Below are positions 43,784 to 51,026 of a stretch of DNA of 64,000 nucleotides, piece by piece. A model generated the notes under the pieces. The model searched no databases, was not told the origin of the DNA, and was given only the letters and a program-made list of their open reading frames with translations. The position numbers were made by a program, and so were the translations under genes. Position 1 is the first letter of the stretch; the number at the start of each line of letters is the position of its first letter. The stretch lies in the NCBI RefSeq assembly GCF_007846085.1, contig NZ_VOEJ01000001.1, forward strand, positions 868,001-932,000. Direction: 5' to 3'. The stretch is from Mucilaginibacter pallidiroseus. Lineage in GTDB: Bacteria; Bacteroidota; Bacteroidia; Sphingobacteriales; Sphingobacteriaceae.

Positions 43784-44008
43784 ATGAAAAATACATTCAA
43801 AACCGGCTTATTGGCTTTGGCTATAGCTATATCAGCATCTGCATGCAGCGGATCAGGTTCAAAATCTGAAGGTGATTCAACTAAGGCAGATTCTGGCGTT
43901 GTTGATTCGGTAACCACCCGCGACACAACAATTAAGTCAGATTCAGTATCAACTGATACTACCGTTAAGGTACAAACTAAAAAAACCATAGTTAAAAAAG
44001 ATTCTTAA
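43784..44008 (+). CDS. small lipoprotein 3
   Basis: 74 residues. Leader KNTFKTGLLALAIAISASAC, lipobox Cys at 21, then SGSGSKSEGDSTKADSGVVD and a Thr/Ser/Asp-rich, Lys-ending tail (TKKTIVKKDS). It follows lipoprotein 2 with no promoter motif of its own, so the pair forms one transcription unit. Confidence 0.82.
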   Translation: MKNTFKTGLLALAIAISASACSGSGSKSEGDSTKADSGVVDSVTTRDTTIKSDSVSTDTTVKVQTKKTIVKKDS

Positions 44009-44071
44009 TCTACTGATTGATAACCAATTGTAGTTTATTTAAAAATAATCTGATTTTTTTTAGAAAAAGGC

Positions 44072-44100
44072 GGGTTACCTTTTTAAGAACTGGGTATTAA
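44072..44100 (+). promoter_or_regulatory. ECF-type promoter GGGTTAC-N15-GTATTAA before small lipoprotein 4
   Basis: GGGTTAC at 44072-44078 and GTATTAA at 44094-44100, again 15 bases apart, 38 bases before the ATG at 44139. Confidence 0.78.
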
Positions 44101-44138
44101 GCTATGAAAACTATTAAATCACTTAAAAAAAACACAAA

Positions 44139-44348
44139 ATGAAAAATTCATTCAAAATCGCTTTCTTAGCTTTAGCTATCGCTGTTTCTGCTGCTGCTTG
44201 CAAAGGTTCTGGTTCATCTTCAGCTGCTGATTCAGCTAAAACTGATTCTGCTGCTACTATCGATTCAGCTAAAACTGATTCAGCTGCTACTACTGATTCA
44301 GCTAAAACTGACTCAGCTGCTAAAACTGACTCAGCTGCTAAAATGTAA
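44139..44348 (+). CDS. small lipoprotein 4 with DSAKTDSAAT repeats
   Basis: 69 residues. Leader KNSFKIAFLALAIAVSAAAC, lipobox Cys at 21, KGSGSSSAA linker, then repeats of DSAKTDSAAT(I/T) (11 residues, 33 nt) ending TDSAAKM. Codons within the repeats are strikingly uniform (GCT, TCA, ACT), pointing to recent internal expansion or selection for high expression. The mature part is almost certainly unstructured. It has its own ECF-type promoter and terminator. Confidence 0.82.
   Translation: MKNSFKIAFLALAIAVSAAACKGSGSSSAADSAKTDSAATIDSAKTDSAATTDSAKTDSAAKTDSAAKM
44239..44340 (+). repeat. in-frame 33-bp minisatellite in small lipoprotein 4
   Basis: Units beginning GATTCAGCTAAAACTGA recur with a 33-base period and then decay to a 15-base unit (GACTCAGCTGCTAAA) at the 3' end. 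All units keep the reading frame, so slippage changes protein length without frameshift. Confidence 0.7.
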
Positions 44349-44370
44349 TTATCCATTTTCAGATAAAAAA

Positions 44371-44397
44371 AGCCCCCGGTTTTACCAGGGGCTTTTT
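44371..44397 (+). terminator. terminator after small lipoprotein 4
   Basis: AGCCCCCGG/CCAGGGGCT stem (one mismatch) with a short loop and a run of seven T. Preceded by A7, so also usable on the other strand. Confidence 0.85.
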
Positions 44398-44463
44398 TTA
44401 TGCCGTAATAATTTTAGCCGAAAACTTTTCAAAAGCTGTTTGTTATTGAACTAAACCTAATAC

Positions 44464-44898
44464 ATGAAGTACGCAGACTGGAACAAACTTAGTAACGAAG
44501 AACAGAAACAAAAACACTGGCGCCACCATCCAAGGGTACGCATAGCTACCATATTCTCTATTTTATTTGCAGTGGTATTGGCGGGTGTTCTGCTTAGCGT
44601 TTTTCAAAACAAACGTGTGCACGTAAACCGCAAGCCGATAGATAAAGAGGCTTTTGCAATTGCAAAAGTTTTTGTGAAGGAACGGCTTGCGCAGCCTGCT
44701 ACAGCTAATTTCAGTAAAAGTAAGTTTGAGGCGCAAATAGATACTGCGGCTAATAGGTATACTGTAAGCTCATCTGTTAATGCACAAGATATTGGCGGTA
44801 ACATACGTACACATAACTGGCGCGTTAACCTATCTTACAAAGGTGGTGACTGGGCCGACAAAAACAGCTGGAAACTTTTGGATATTGACCTGGACTAA
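44464..44898 (+). CDS. single-pass membrane protein of unknown function
   Basis: 144 residues. Short basic cytoplasmic N-terminus (KQKHWRHHPRVR), one transmembrane helix at about 27-46 (IATIFSILFAVVLAGVLLSVF), then a ~95-residue outside domain (AFAIAKVFVKERLAQPATANF, NRYTVSSSVNAQDIGGN, WRVNLSYKGGDW) that resembles small periplasmic domains with strands around a conserved WKLLDIDL end. No family recognised. Separated from the lipoproteins by a terminator and not preceded by the ECF-type motif. Confidence 0.75.
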   Translation: MKYADWNKLSNEEQKQKHWRHHPRVRIATIFSILFAVVLAGVLLSVFQNKRVHVNRKPIDKEAFAIAKVFVKERLAQPATANFSKSKFEAQIDTAANRYTVSSSVNAQDIGGNIRTHNWRVNLSYKGGDWADKNSWKLLDIDLD

Positions 44899-44909
44899 AC
44901 AGGGATAAT

Positions 44910-44942
44910 ACAGGAAGAGCGCCATTTAGGCGCTCTTCCTGT
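44910..44942. terminator. terminator between converging membrane-protein and DUF2383-type genes
   Basis: Perfect 14-bp stem (ACAGGAAGAGCGCC and complement) with an ATTTA loop. The T-run is weak, but the stem is very stable and lies between converging genes. Confidence 0.75.
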
Positions 44943-44960
44943 TTGTGCGATTTAAAACGC

Positions 44961-45422
44961 TTAGTTGTCTAGCACAGAATCGCGTAGCGCTTTAATTTGA
45001 TCGTGAGCGGTTTGTAAACCAGCCTCTTGCTTATATAAAATGTCTTTAACGTAAGCAGGCACATGCTCCTCTTCTAAAGCAGATTTATACGCTTTCAAAA
45101 TTGCATCTTCGCCAAATTCACACTCTTCAAGTACGCTCCTTTCGCTATGGCCGGTAAAAGCTGTTTTAACGTCAATCCAGGTACGGTGCAGCTTTCCGCT
45201 GGTTGATGTACCGGTTTCAATATCATGACCAAGTGCAGCAACTTCGGTAGCCAATTCAAGTTTAAATTGCTGGCTCTGTGCAATCAGGCTTAAAAACACG
45301 CGGTGCAATTCCATATCGCTATCTTTTAAGTCTTTCTTGGCACGTTCGTATCCGTTTATTCTATCATTGTTAATTAAAACAAGGTCATTTAATGCCTCAA
45401 CGGCAGCTTCAGTGTTTCCCAT
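44961..45422 (-). CDS. PA2169/DUF2383 four-helix-bundle protein
   Basis: 153 residues from ATG 45422 (an upstream ATG at 45446 would add 8 residues not seen in relatives). The ferritin-like four-helix pattern is clear: AAVEALNDLVLINNDRINGYERA, MELHRVFLSLIAQSQQFKLELAT, GKLHRTWIDVKTAFTG, LEECEFGEDAILKAYKSALEEE and AYVKDILYKQEAGLQTAHDQI. Members are often stress-associated and lie near CsbD or entericidin-like genes. A metal-binding role is not established. It sits next to two small membrane-protein genes on the same strand. Confidence 0.85.
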   Translation of the reverse strand: MGNTEAAVEALNDLVLINNDRINGYERAKKDLKDSDMELHRVFLSLIAQSQQFKLELATEVAALGHDIETGTSTSGKLHRTWIDVKTAFTGHSERSVLEECEFGEDAILKAYKSALEEEHVPAYVKDILYKQEAGLQTAHDQIKALRDSVLDN

Positions 45423-45497
45423 GGTAAATGATTTTAATTTTACCATTTCAACATCGTAAAAAAACTATTGTTTCAATTAAAAAAGCAAATAATTTAA

Positions 45498-45665
45498 TTA
45501 AGATCTGCCTCTAAAAGCAGAAATCAGCCAAATAATTAAAAGCAATACGACGATTACGGCAATAATACCAACTGCGGCACCAGCCTTAAAAATGCCGGAA
45601 ACAACCGAGCAGCCGTTCAAAAGCGCTACCAAAAAAGCGGCAGCCATCAAGTTAATTTTTTTCAT
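45498..45665 (-). CDS. 55-residue lipoprotein/membrane protein
   Basis: Short open frame from ATG 45665 to TAA. A leader with lipobox LLNGC (Cys19) is followed by VVSGIFKAGAAVGIIAVIV and a strongly hydrophobic helix (about 30-50), ending RGRS. Similar ~50-residue Bacteroidota proteins (Cys, SGIFKAG, one helix, basic tail) are often mis-annotated as phosphatidate cytidylyltransferase. The recognisable pattern and fitting signal make it a real gene. Role unknown, perhaps envelope stress, given its DUF2383 neighbour. Confidence 0.72.
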   Translation of the reverse strand: MKKINLMAAAFLVALLNGCSVVSGIFKAGAAVGIIAVIVVLLLIIWLISAFRGRS

Positions 45666-45749
45666 AGACTTTGATTTATAGATGTAATATTTAACACCAC
45701 AAAAATCAGTCTGTTTTAAAAACTTAAGCTGCTGAAATAAATAGTTGAT

Positions 45750-45851
45750 TTACGCCTGTTGTTTAGGTAAAAATCTCACTGCTAATAATGCTACTGCAAA
45801 ACTGGCAAACAATAAAGGCAATACAGTTTGGGCGATGAATAAGATACTCAT
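45750..45851 (-). CDS. 33-residue single-helix membrane protein (tentative)
   Basis: ATG at 45851, TAA at 45750-45752. The peptide is one hydrophobic helix (SILFIAQTVLPLLFASFAVALL) followed by a basic end (RFLPKQQA). It lies on the same strand as the preceding small lipoprotein gene, 84 bp upstream of it. Length and lack of homologue evidence keep this tentative. Confidence 0.4.
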   Translation of the reverse strand: MSILFIAQTVLPLLFASFAVALLAVRFLPKQQA

Positions 45852-46091
45852 AATTCAATAGTTTAATTTGTGCTATGCACTTAAATAATTAGGTTTACTG
45901 GCCCTTCAAAAAGTGTTTGTGGCAGATGTAGATCACTAAAATAGTGCGTTAAAGTTATAATAACAAGGCTTTTGATAAAATATTTGAAAATTTTAATGTT
46001 TTGCAATATTTACAAATTTCGGCACCTTGCTTTTAAATCTACCTACTTTTACAGGGCTACATACTATAAAAATTAGAACCAATTTTGGATT

Positions 46092-47606
46092 ATGAATCAA
46101 CTTAAGACTTCGTCGGTACTTAATATTTCAAATGCAACGGTAAAATCCGGGCAGCAAATTTTATTAAACGATGTCAACTTTACAATAAATAAGGGCCAGC
46201 ATTGGGCAATAACAGGAAAAAGCGGATCCGGAAAGAGTGTATTGCTTCAGGTTACAGCAGGTAATTTGGCCCTAAGTGCGGGCAATATCAGTTACGGGTT
46301 TATGCAGCAAATAACCAGCATGCCGAATGTGACGGATATTCCCTTAACGCACCACCAGTTTGTGGCTTTAGTTGGTCCTAAACATCATTTTAAAAATCTA
46401 TCCAATACAGCTAATCTTTATTATCAGCAGCGTTATAATTCTTCAGACTCGGAGGATGCCCTTACCGTTACCGACTACTTAAGTGCTGTGACGATAAATC
46501 ATCACTCCACCCCTTACTGGACCATTGATAAAACTATTGCTGCGCTTAATTTGACTGAACTACGAGACAAGCAAATTATCAAGCTGTCAAACGGTGAAAC
46601 AAAACGATTGATGATAGCTGCAGCGCTGATAAAAAATCCCTTGTTGCTATTGCTCGATAACCCGCTTACAGGCCTTGATGTGCAAATGCGGGAAAGGTTT
46701 AATCAACTCTTTAAAGAAATAGCGCAGTCAGGCGTTAGCCTTGTAATGGTTACATCTGCTGGCGAAATCCCGGAAGTGATAACTAATGTGGCTATCCTGG
46801 ATACCGGCAGCATTAAAGACAGCATATCACGTCAGGATTTTGTTAAAATACAGCGTGACGAAGATTTATATAATTTAACGAACACCAACCTAGTGGCTAA
46901 TTTAATGTCCAATCATATAGTTGCTCCTTATCATGATGTTGTAAGGATGGAAAATGTGGTGATTAAGTACGGCGCAAAAACTGTTCTCGATAACGTAAAC
47001 TGGCATATCGGGCCGGGGGAGCGTTGGGCTTTGCTTGGGCCGAATGGGGCAGGTAAATCAACCCTGCTAAGTTTAATTAATGGCGACAACCCGCAAGCTT
47101 ACGCTAATAATATTGTACTTTTTGATAGAAAACGAGGTAGCGGCGAAAGCATTTGGGATATCAAAAGTAAAATAGGCTTCGTATCGCCAGAGTTGTACCA
47201 ATACTTCCCGGCCGATACATCGTGCCTGCAGGTAATAGAGTCTGGTTTTTATGATACATTGGGGCTTTTCAGGCCGAGCAGCAAACCAAAAGCTGACTTG
47301 GCATTAATGTGGATGCAGGCCTTGGAAATTGACAAATATGCACGCGTATTGCTAAAGAATATTCCGGCAAGTGCGCAACGGCTGTGCCTGCTTGCGCGCG
47401 CGTTGATTAAAAACCCGGCCCTGTTAATCTTCGACGAACCCTGCCAGGGGCTTGATGATCATCAGCAGCAAAACTTTAAAAATATAGTTGACGCCATTTG
47501 CAGCATAAGTGATGTAACCTTGATATATGTAACCCATTACCAGCATGAAATACCGACCAGCGTTACGCAAACGTTGCGTTTGGATGGTGGTAAAGTTGTT
47601 TCGTAG
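46092..47606 (+). CDS. tandem ABC ATPase, ModF/PhrA-like
   Basis: 504 residues, two nucleotide-binding domains and no membrane segment. Domain 1: Walker A GKSGSGKS (42-49), signature KLSNGE (164-169) and Walker B LLLLLDNP, with Asn190 where the catalytic Glu is expected. Domain 2: Walker A GPNGAGKS, degenerate signature (IPASAQR in place of LSGGQ) and normal Walker B LLIFDEPCQGLD. The layout and the C-terminal sequence resemble E. coli ModF, of unclear role in molybdate/photorepair. Asymmetric ATP sites are inferred from the substitutions. Confidence 0.87.
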   Translation: MNQLKTSSVLNISNATVKSGQQILLNDVNFTINKGQHWAITGKSGSGKSVLLQVTAGNLALSAGNISYGFMQQITSMPNVTDIPLTHHQFVALVGPKHHFKNLSNTANLYYQQRYNSSDSEDALTVTDYLSAVTINHHSTPYWTIDKTIAALNLTELRDKQIIKLSNGETKRLMIAAALIKNPLLLLLDNPLTGLDVQMRERFNQLFKEIAQSGVSLVMVTSAGEIPEVITNVAILDTGSIKDSISRQDFVKIQRDEDLYNLTNTNLVANLMSNHIVAPYHDVVRMENVVIKYGAKTVLDNVNWHIGPGERWALLGPNGAGKSTLLSLINGDNPQAYANNIVLFDRKRGSGESIWDIKSKIGFVSPELYQYFPADTSCLQVIESGFYDTLGLFRPSSKPKADLALMWMQALEIDKYARVLLKNIPASAQRLCLLARALIKNPALLIFDEPCQGLDDHQQQNFKNIVDAICSISDVTLIYVTHYQHEIPTSVTQTLRLDGGKVVS

Positions 47607-47713
47607 CTCATTGCTGCCATAAGATATTCGTTTAGTATCTACACTTTAAAAAGGTAATGTCAACCAAGTAACACCTTTGTCCTTTTGCCTTTCAGCTTTA
47701 GGCACGCACTGCG

Positions 47714-47721
47714 TATATTTG
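47714..47721 (+). promoter_or_regulatory. -7 box TATATTTG, 3 bases before the mqnC start
   Basis: TATATTTG-TGC-ATG. It predicts a leaderless message and excludes an upstream in-frame start at 47677. Confidence 0.55.
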
Positions 47722-47724
47722 TGC

Positions 47725-48849
47725 ATGAATACAGCGGATTTGTTACAGCGCGGTTTAGCCTTCGATTTTTTAAGTATCGAAGAAGGAGTATACCTTTATA
47801 ATAACGCCCCTACCGCCGACTTGATTTATGTGGCTAATGAGCTGCGTAAAATACAGGTGCCGCATGGAAAGGTTACCTGGCAAATAGATAGAAATGTAAA
47901 CACCACCAACGTTTGCATTGCCAACTGTAAGTTTTGTAACTTTTTCCGTCGCCCCGGTCACGAAGATGCCTATATAACAGACATTGAAACCTACAAACGC
48001 AAAATTGAAGAAACGTTTCGTTTTGGCGGCGACCAGCTATTATTACAAGGCGGTCATCACCCCGATTTGGGACTAAAATTTTATACAGACCTATTTAGCG
48101 AACTAAAACAGCTTTATCCAAAGCTAAAGCTACACTCACTTGGCCCGCCAGAAATAGCTCACGTTGCCAAGTTGGAAAGCATGAGCCACTACGACGTACT
48201 TAAAGCGATGAAGAAATCGGGGCTTGACTCGTTACCGGGTGCAGGTGCCGAAATACTGAACGATCGTGTACGCCGCCTGATATCAAAAGGAAAATGTGGC
48301 GGGCAGGAATGGCTCGATGTTATGCGCGCCGCCCACCAATTAAATTTGCCAACATCTGCAACTATGATGTTTGGCCATATCGAAACTATTGAAGAGCGCT
48401 TTGAACATTTGGTTTGGATACGCCAGGTACAATCTGAAAAACCGGAAGGCAACCATGGTTTTATAGCATTTATCCCCTGGCCGTTCCAGGACGATGGTAC
48501 CCTATTGCGTAAAGTGCGCGGCATAACCAACAACGTTACGGGTGATGAATACCTGCGTATGATAGCGCTTAGCCGTATTATGTTGCCAAATATTAAGAAC
48601 ATCCAGGCATCATGGCTAACCGTTGGTAAGCAGGTTGCTCAACTTTGTTTACATGCGGGGGCCAATGATTTCGGATCTATCATGATTGAAGAAAATGTGG
48701 TTTCGGCTGCGGGCGCACCACATCGTTTCACGGCAAAAGGTATCCAGGACTCTATACGCGAAGCTGGCTTTGAACCGCAACTACGTACTCAAAAATACGA
48801 TTGGCGAGATATGCCTGCTGAAATTGAAGAGCAGGTTATCGATTACTAA
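47725..48849 (+). CDS. mqnC: cyclic dehypoxanthinyl futalosine synthase (radical SAM)
   Basis: 374 residues from ATG 47725. The radical-SAM CxxxCxxC is Cys64-Cys68-Cys71 (NTTNVCIANCKFCNFFRRPG), preceded by VTWQIDRNVN, which distinguishes MqnC from MqnE. Later blocks: LLLQGGHHPDLGLKFYTDLF, LHSLGPPEIAHVAK, GLDSLPGAGAEILNDRVR, TSATMMFGHIET and the C-terminal NDFGSIMIEENVVSAAGAPH. It cyclises dehypoxanthine futalosine in the alternative menaquinone pathway. The other mqn genes are not in the window. Confidence 0.94.
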   Translation: MNTADLLQRGLAFDFLSIEEGVYLYNNAPTADLIYVANELRKIQVPHGKVTWQIDRNVNTTNVCIANCKFCNFFRRPGHEDAYITDIETYKRKIEETFRFGGDQLLLQGGHHPDLGLKFYTDLFSELKQLYPKLKLHSLGPPEIAHVAKLESMSHYDVLKAMKKSGLDSLPGAGAEILNDRVRRLISKGKCGGQEWLDVMRAAHQLNLPTSATMMFGHIETIEERFEHLVWIRQVQSEKPEGNHGFIAFIPWPFQDDGTLLRKVRGITNNVTGDEYLRMIALSRIMLPNIKNIQASWLTVGKQVAQLCLHAGANDFGSIMIEENVVSAAGAPHRFTAKGIQDSIREAGFEPQLRTQKYDWRDMPAEIEEQVIDY

Positions 48850-48890
48850 GTAGAAAGTTAAAAGAATAAAGTCGAAAGTTGAAGCTGAGG
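48850..48890. repeat. ACTTTT-word repeat, inverse copy
   Basis: TAAAGTCGAAAGT (48867-48879) is the exact complement of the word at 32362-32374, with GAAAGTTAAAAGA beside it. It lies between mqnC and scpB. Confidence 0.45.
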
Positions 48891-48919
48891 TGGATAGATT
48901 CTACCAGTCAATAAAGTAA

Positions 48920-49480
48920 ATGGAAAACGTTGAGCAGTACATCGAGGCATTGATCTTCGCGTCGGAGCAAGGCATACGTACCGAAGAAATTTTATACTGC
49001 CTGCAGGCTGCCTTTGACCATGAGTTTACCGTGCAAGAAGCTGAGCAGCATATTGCATGTATAAGGGCTAAATACCTGGACCATGCCTTTGCTATAGAAG
49101 TGGTTAAGATTAATAACGGTTATCAGTTCCTCACAAAAAAACGTTACCATGCAGTAATAAGTTTGCTGCAACTACAGCGGTCAAAAAAGAAGTTAAGCCA
49201 GGCTGCGTTGGAAACTTTGGCTATCATTGCCTACAAGCAACCCGTTACTAAAACCGATGTTGAACAAATACGCGGGGTAAACTGCGATTACTCTATACAA
49301 AAGCTGCTTGAGAAGGAGTTAATAGCCATAACGGGCAAGTCCGAAACCGTTGGCAAGCCTATTTTATACGGCACAAGTAATTTGTTCATGGACTATTTCG
49401 GCATCAATGATATTGCCGAACTGCCACAACTTAAGGACGTTACAGACAATAGCAGCGCCATAGGCCAACCGCAGGAATAA
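48920..49480 (+). CDS. scpB: segregation and condensation protein B
   Basis: 186 residues. Two winged helices: YIEALIFASEQGIRTEEILYCL at the N-terminus, then ALETLAIIAYKQPVTKTDVEQIRGVNCDYSIQKLLEKELI, the most conserved ScpB block, and YGTSNLFMDYFGINDIAELP. It bridges kleisin ScpA and SMC in chromosome condensation. scpA is not adjacent. The C-terminus has a short Ser/Asn-rich tail. Confidence 0.95.
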   Translation: MENVEQYIEALIFASEQGIRTEEILYCLQAAFDHEFTVQEAEQHIACIRAKYLDHAFAIEVVKINNGYQFLTKKRYHAVISLLQLQRSKKKLSQAALETLAIIAYKQPVTKTDVEQIRGVNCDYSIQKLLEKELIAITGKSETVGKPILYGTSNLFMDYFGINDIAELPQLKDVTDNSSAIGQPQE

Positions 49481-49629
49481 AATTAAATTCGGTTTTAAAA
49501 AAAGATGTTTTTGCGCTATTTTTACTCATAAATAATGGCGATAATAGCGCTGTAGAAATCAACACTAACAAGTACATTAAAAAAATTAGGTTAACAGATA
49601 TAAGTTTTAACTAACAAAAATTTATTGAA

Positions 49630-49818
49630 ATGGCAACTCCCAAAAAACCTGTAAGTAAGAAATACGAAGACGAGGATGAGGATTTGGATGATCCGCAACC
49701 AGGTAAAAAAGTAGCAGACGAAGATGACGATTTTGATGATGAGACCCCATTGGATGACGATTTGGGCGGCGGCTTCGATTCATACGATCCTTATGACGAT
49801 GATGACGACGATTTGTAA
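49630..49818 (+). CDS. small, highly acidic protein
   Basis: 62 residues. A basic N-terminus (TPKKPVSKKYE) precedes Asp/Glu clusters (DEDEDLDDPQPGKK, EDDDFDDETPLDDDLGGG) and ends in a run of six Asp plus Leu. No signal peptide, hydrophobic core or Cys; predicted disordered. A 149-bp AT-rich gap precedes it and a strong terminator follows. Similar acidic peptides occur in Bacteroidota, but I know no assigned role; binding of basic partners is a guess. Confidence 0.78.
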   Translation: MATPKKPVSKKYEDEDEDLDDPQPGKKVADEDDDFDDETPLDDDLGGGFDSYDPYDDDDDDL

Positions 49819-49839
49819 GATCATATAAGATATTTTCAT

Positions 49840-49868
49840 AAAGCATCCGGTAACCACTGGATGCTTTT
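49840..49868 (+). terminator. terminator after the acidic protein gene
   Basis: AAAGCATCC/GGATGCTTT stem with a 10-base loop and a T-run, ending 12 bases before the next ATG. Confidence 0.8.
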
Positions 49869-49880
49869 TTATTTGTACAA

Positions 49881-50999
49881 ATGCAGGTAACCGAAGTAAA
49901 AACACAAACCGATAAGAAAGTCTTTTTAGATGTAGCGCGCACTATCTATGCAAACGACCCAAATTGGGTATGCCCGCTGGATAATGATATAGAGGCTGTA
50001 TTTGATCCTTCAAAAAATAACTTCCATAACCGCGGGGCCGCCACAAGGTGGGTAGTTAAAGATGAAAGCGGAAATCCTATTGGCAGGATAGCGGCATTCA
50101 TCAATGACAAAAAAGCGCACAAATATGAGCAGCCTACTGGTGGTTGTGGCTTTTTTGAATGCATTGATGATATCAATGCCTCAACCCTACTATTTGATAC
50201 CGCAAAAAACTGGTTACAAGAACGTGGCATGGAGGCTATGGATGGACCAATAAACTTTGGCGAAAACGATAATTTTTGGGGATTACTTACGGAAGGTTTT
50301 ACTCCCCCATCTTACGGAATGAATTATCACCTGCCGTATTATAAGGCGCTGTTCGACAATTATGGATTTGCAAAATTATATGAACAAATCACCAATTACC
50401 TTGATGTACACAAGCCATTTTCAGAAAGATTTACCAAAATAGCCAACTGGGTAATCAAAAAGCCAGGCTATAGTTTTGCCCATCTTAATCCTAAACAGAT
50501 AGATAAGTTTGCGCGGGATTTTATGGAAATCTATAACGACGGTTGGCAGAATTTTGAAAACTTTGTTCCCATAAACTATGCAACCATTTTGGAGAGCTTC
50601 GAGCAGATGAAGGCCATTATGGACCCCAAGCTGATATGGTTTGCTTATATAAATAATGAGCCGGCATCATTTATTGTGATAATGCCAGATGCAAATCAGT
50701 TTATAAAACCGCTTAACGGTAAGCTTAATATTTGGGGCAAACTAATTTTTGTATATCGCCGTTGGCGGGGTGCGAGCCGTATGCGAGCCATTGTGATGGG
50801 CACCAAACAAAAGTATCAAAACCACGGGCTGGAGTCGGCACTATTTATAAAACTCAAGGAATATGTGCTGCCCCTTAAACAGTACAACGAGCTTGAACTA
50901 TCATGGGTGGGCGACTTTAACGATAAAATGTTGGCCCTGCACAGCGCAGTTGGTGCTACATTTGGTAAACGGCACCTTACCATGCGTTATAAATTTTAA
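49881..50999 (+). CDS. GNAT-superfamily acetyltransferase-like protein
   Basis: 372 residues. The N-terminal half has a GNAT-like fold start (VKTQTDKKVFLDVARTIYANDPNWVCPLD) and GNPIGRIAAFIND. The central part (GPINFGENDNFWGLLTEGF, YGMNYHLPYYKALFDNYGF) and the C-terminal half (RAIVMGTKQKYQNHGLESALF, VGDFNDKMLALHSAVGATFGKRH) complete a long double-GNAT-like protein common in Bacteroidota. The substrate is unknown. It begins right after a terminator. Confidence 0.75.
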   Translation: MQVTEVKTQTDKKVFLDVARTIYANDPNWVCPLDNDIEAVFDPSKNNFHNRGAATRWVVKDESGNPIGRIAAFINDKKAHKYEQPTGGCGFFECIDDINASTLLFDTAKNWLQERGMEAMDGPINFGENDNFWGLLTEGFTPPSYGMNYHLPYYKALFDNYGFAKLYEQITNYLDVHKPFSERFTKIANWVIKKPGYSFAHLNPKQIDKFARDFMEIYNDGWQNFENFVPINYATILESFEQMKAIMDPKLIWFAYINNEPASFIVIMPDANQFIKPLNGKLNIWGKLIFVYRRWRGASRMRAIVMGTKQKYQNHGLESALFIKLKEYVLPLKQYNELELSWVGDFNDKMLALHSAVGATFGKRHLTMRYKF

Positions 51000-51023
51000 A
51001 GCCCGGCACAATGGCCGGGCTTT
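50998..51023. terminator. terminator between GNAT and XRE genes
   Basis: Perfect 10-bp stem AAAGCCCGGC/GCCGGGCTTT with a 6-base loop; it overlaps the last bases of the GNAT stop codon. Converging genes share it. Confidence 0.75.
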
Positions 51024-51026
51024 AAA

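Noticed and set aside
44239..44340. Possible CRISPR array
   Set aside because: The repeats are contiguous, 33-base coding units with no spacers and no cas genes nearby.
44123..44356. Minus-strand frame with AAESVLAES repeats
   Set aside because: It is the complement of the lipoprotein 4 minisatellite; the plus frame has a leader, lipobox, promoter and terminator.
49622..49942. 106-residue minus frame across the acidic protein gene
   Set aside because: The plus-strand gene is bounded by a start and terminator; the minus frame is rich in His/Arg/Pro, a mirror of Asp codons.
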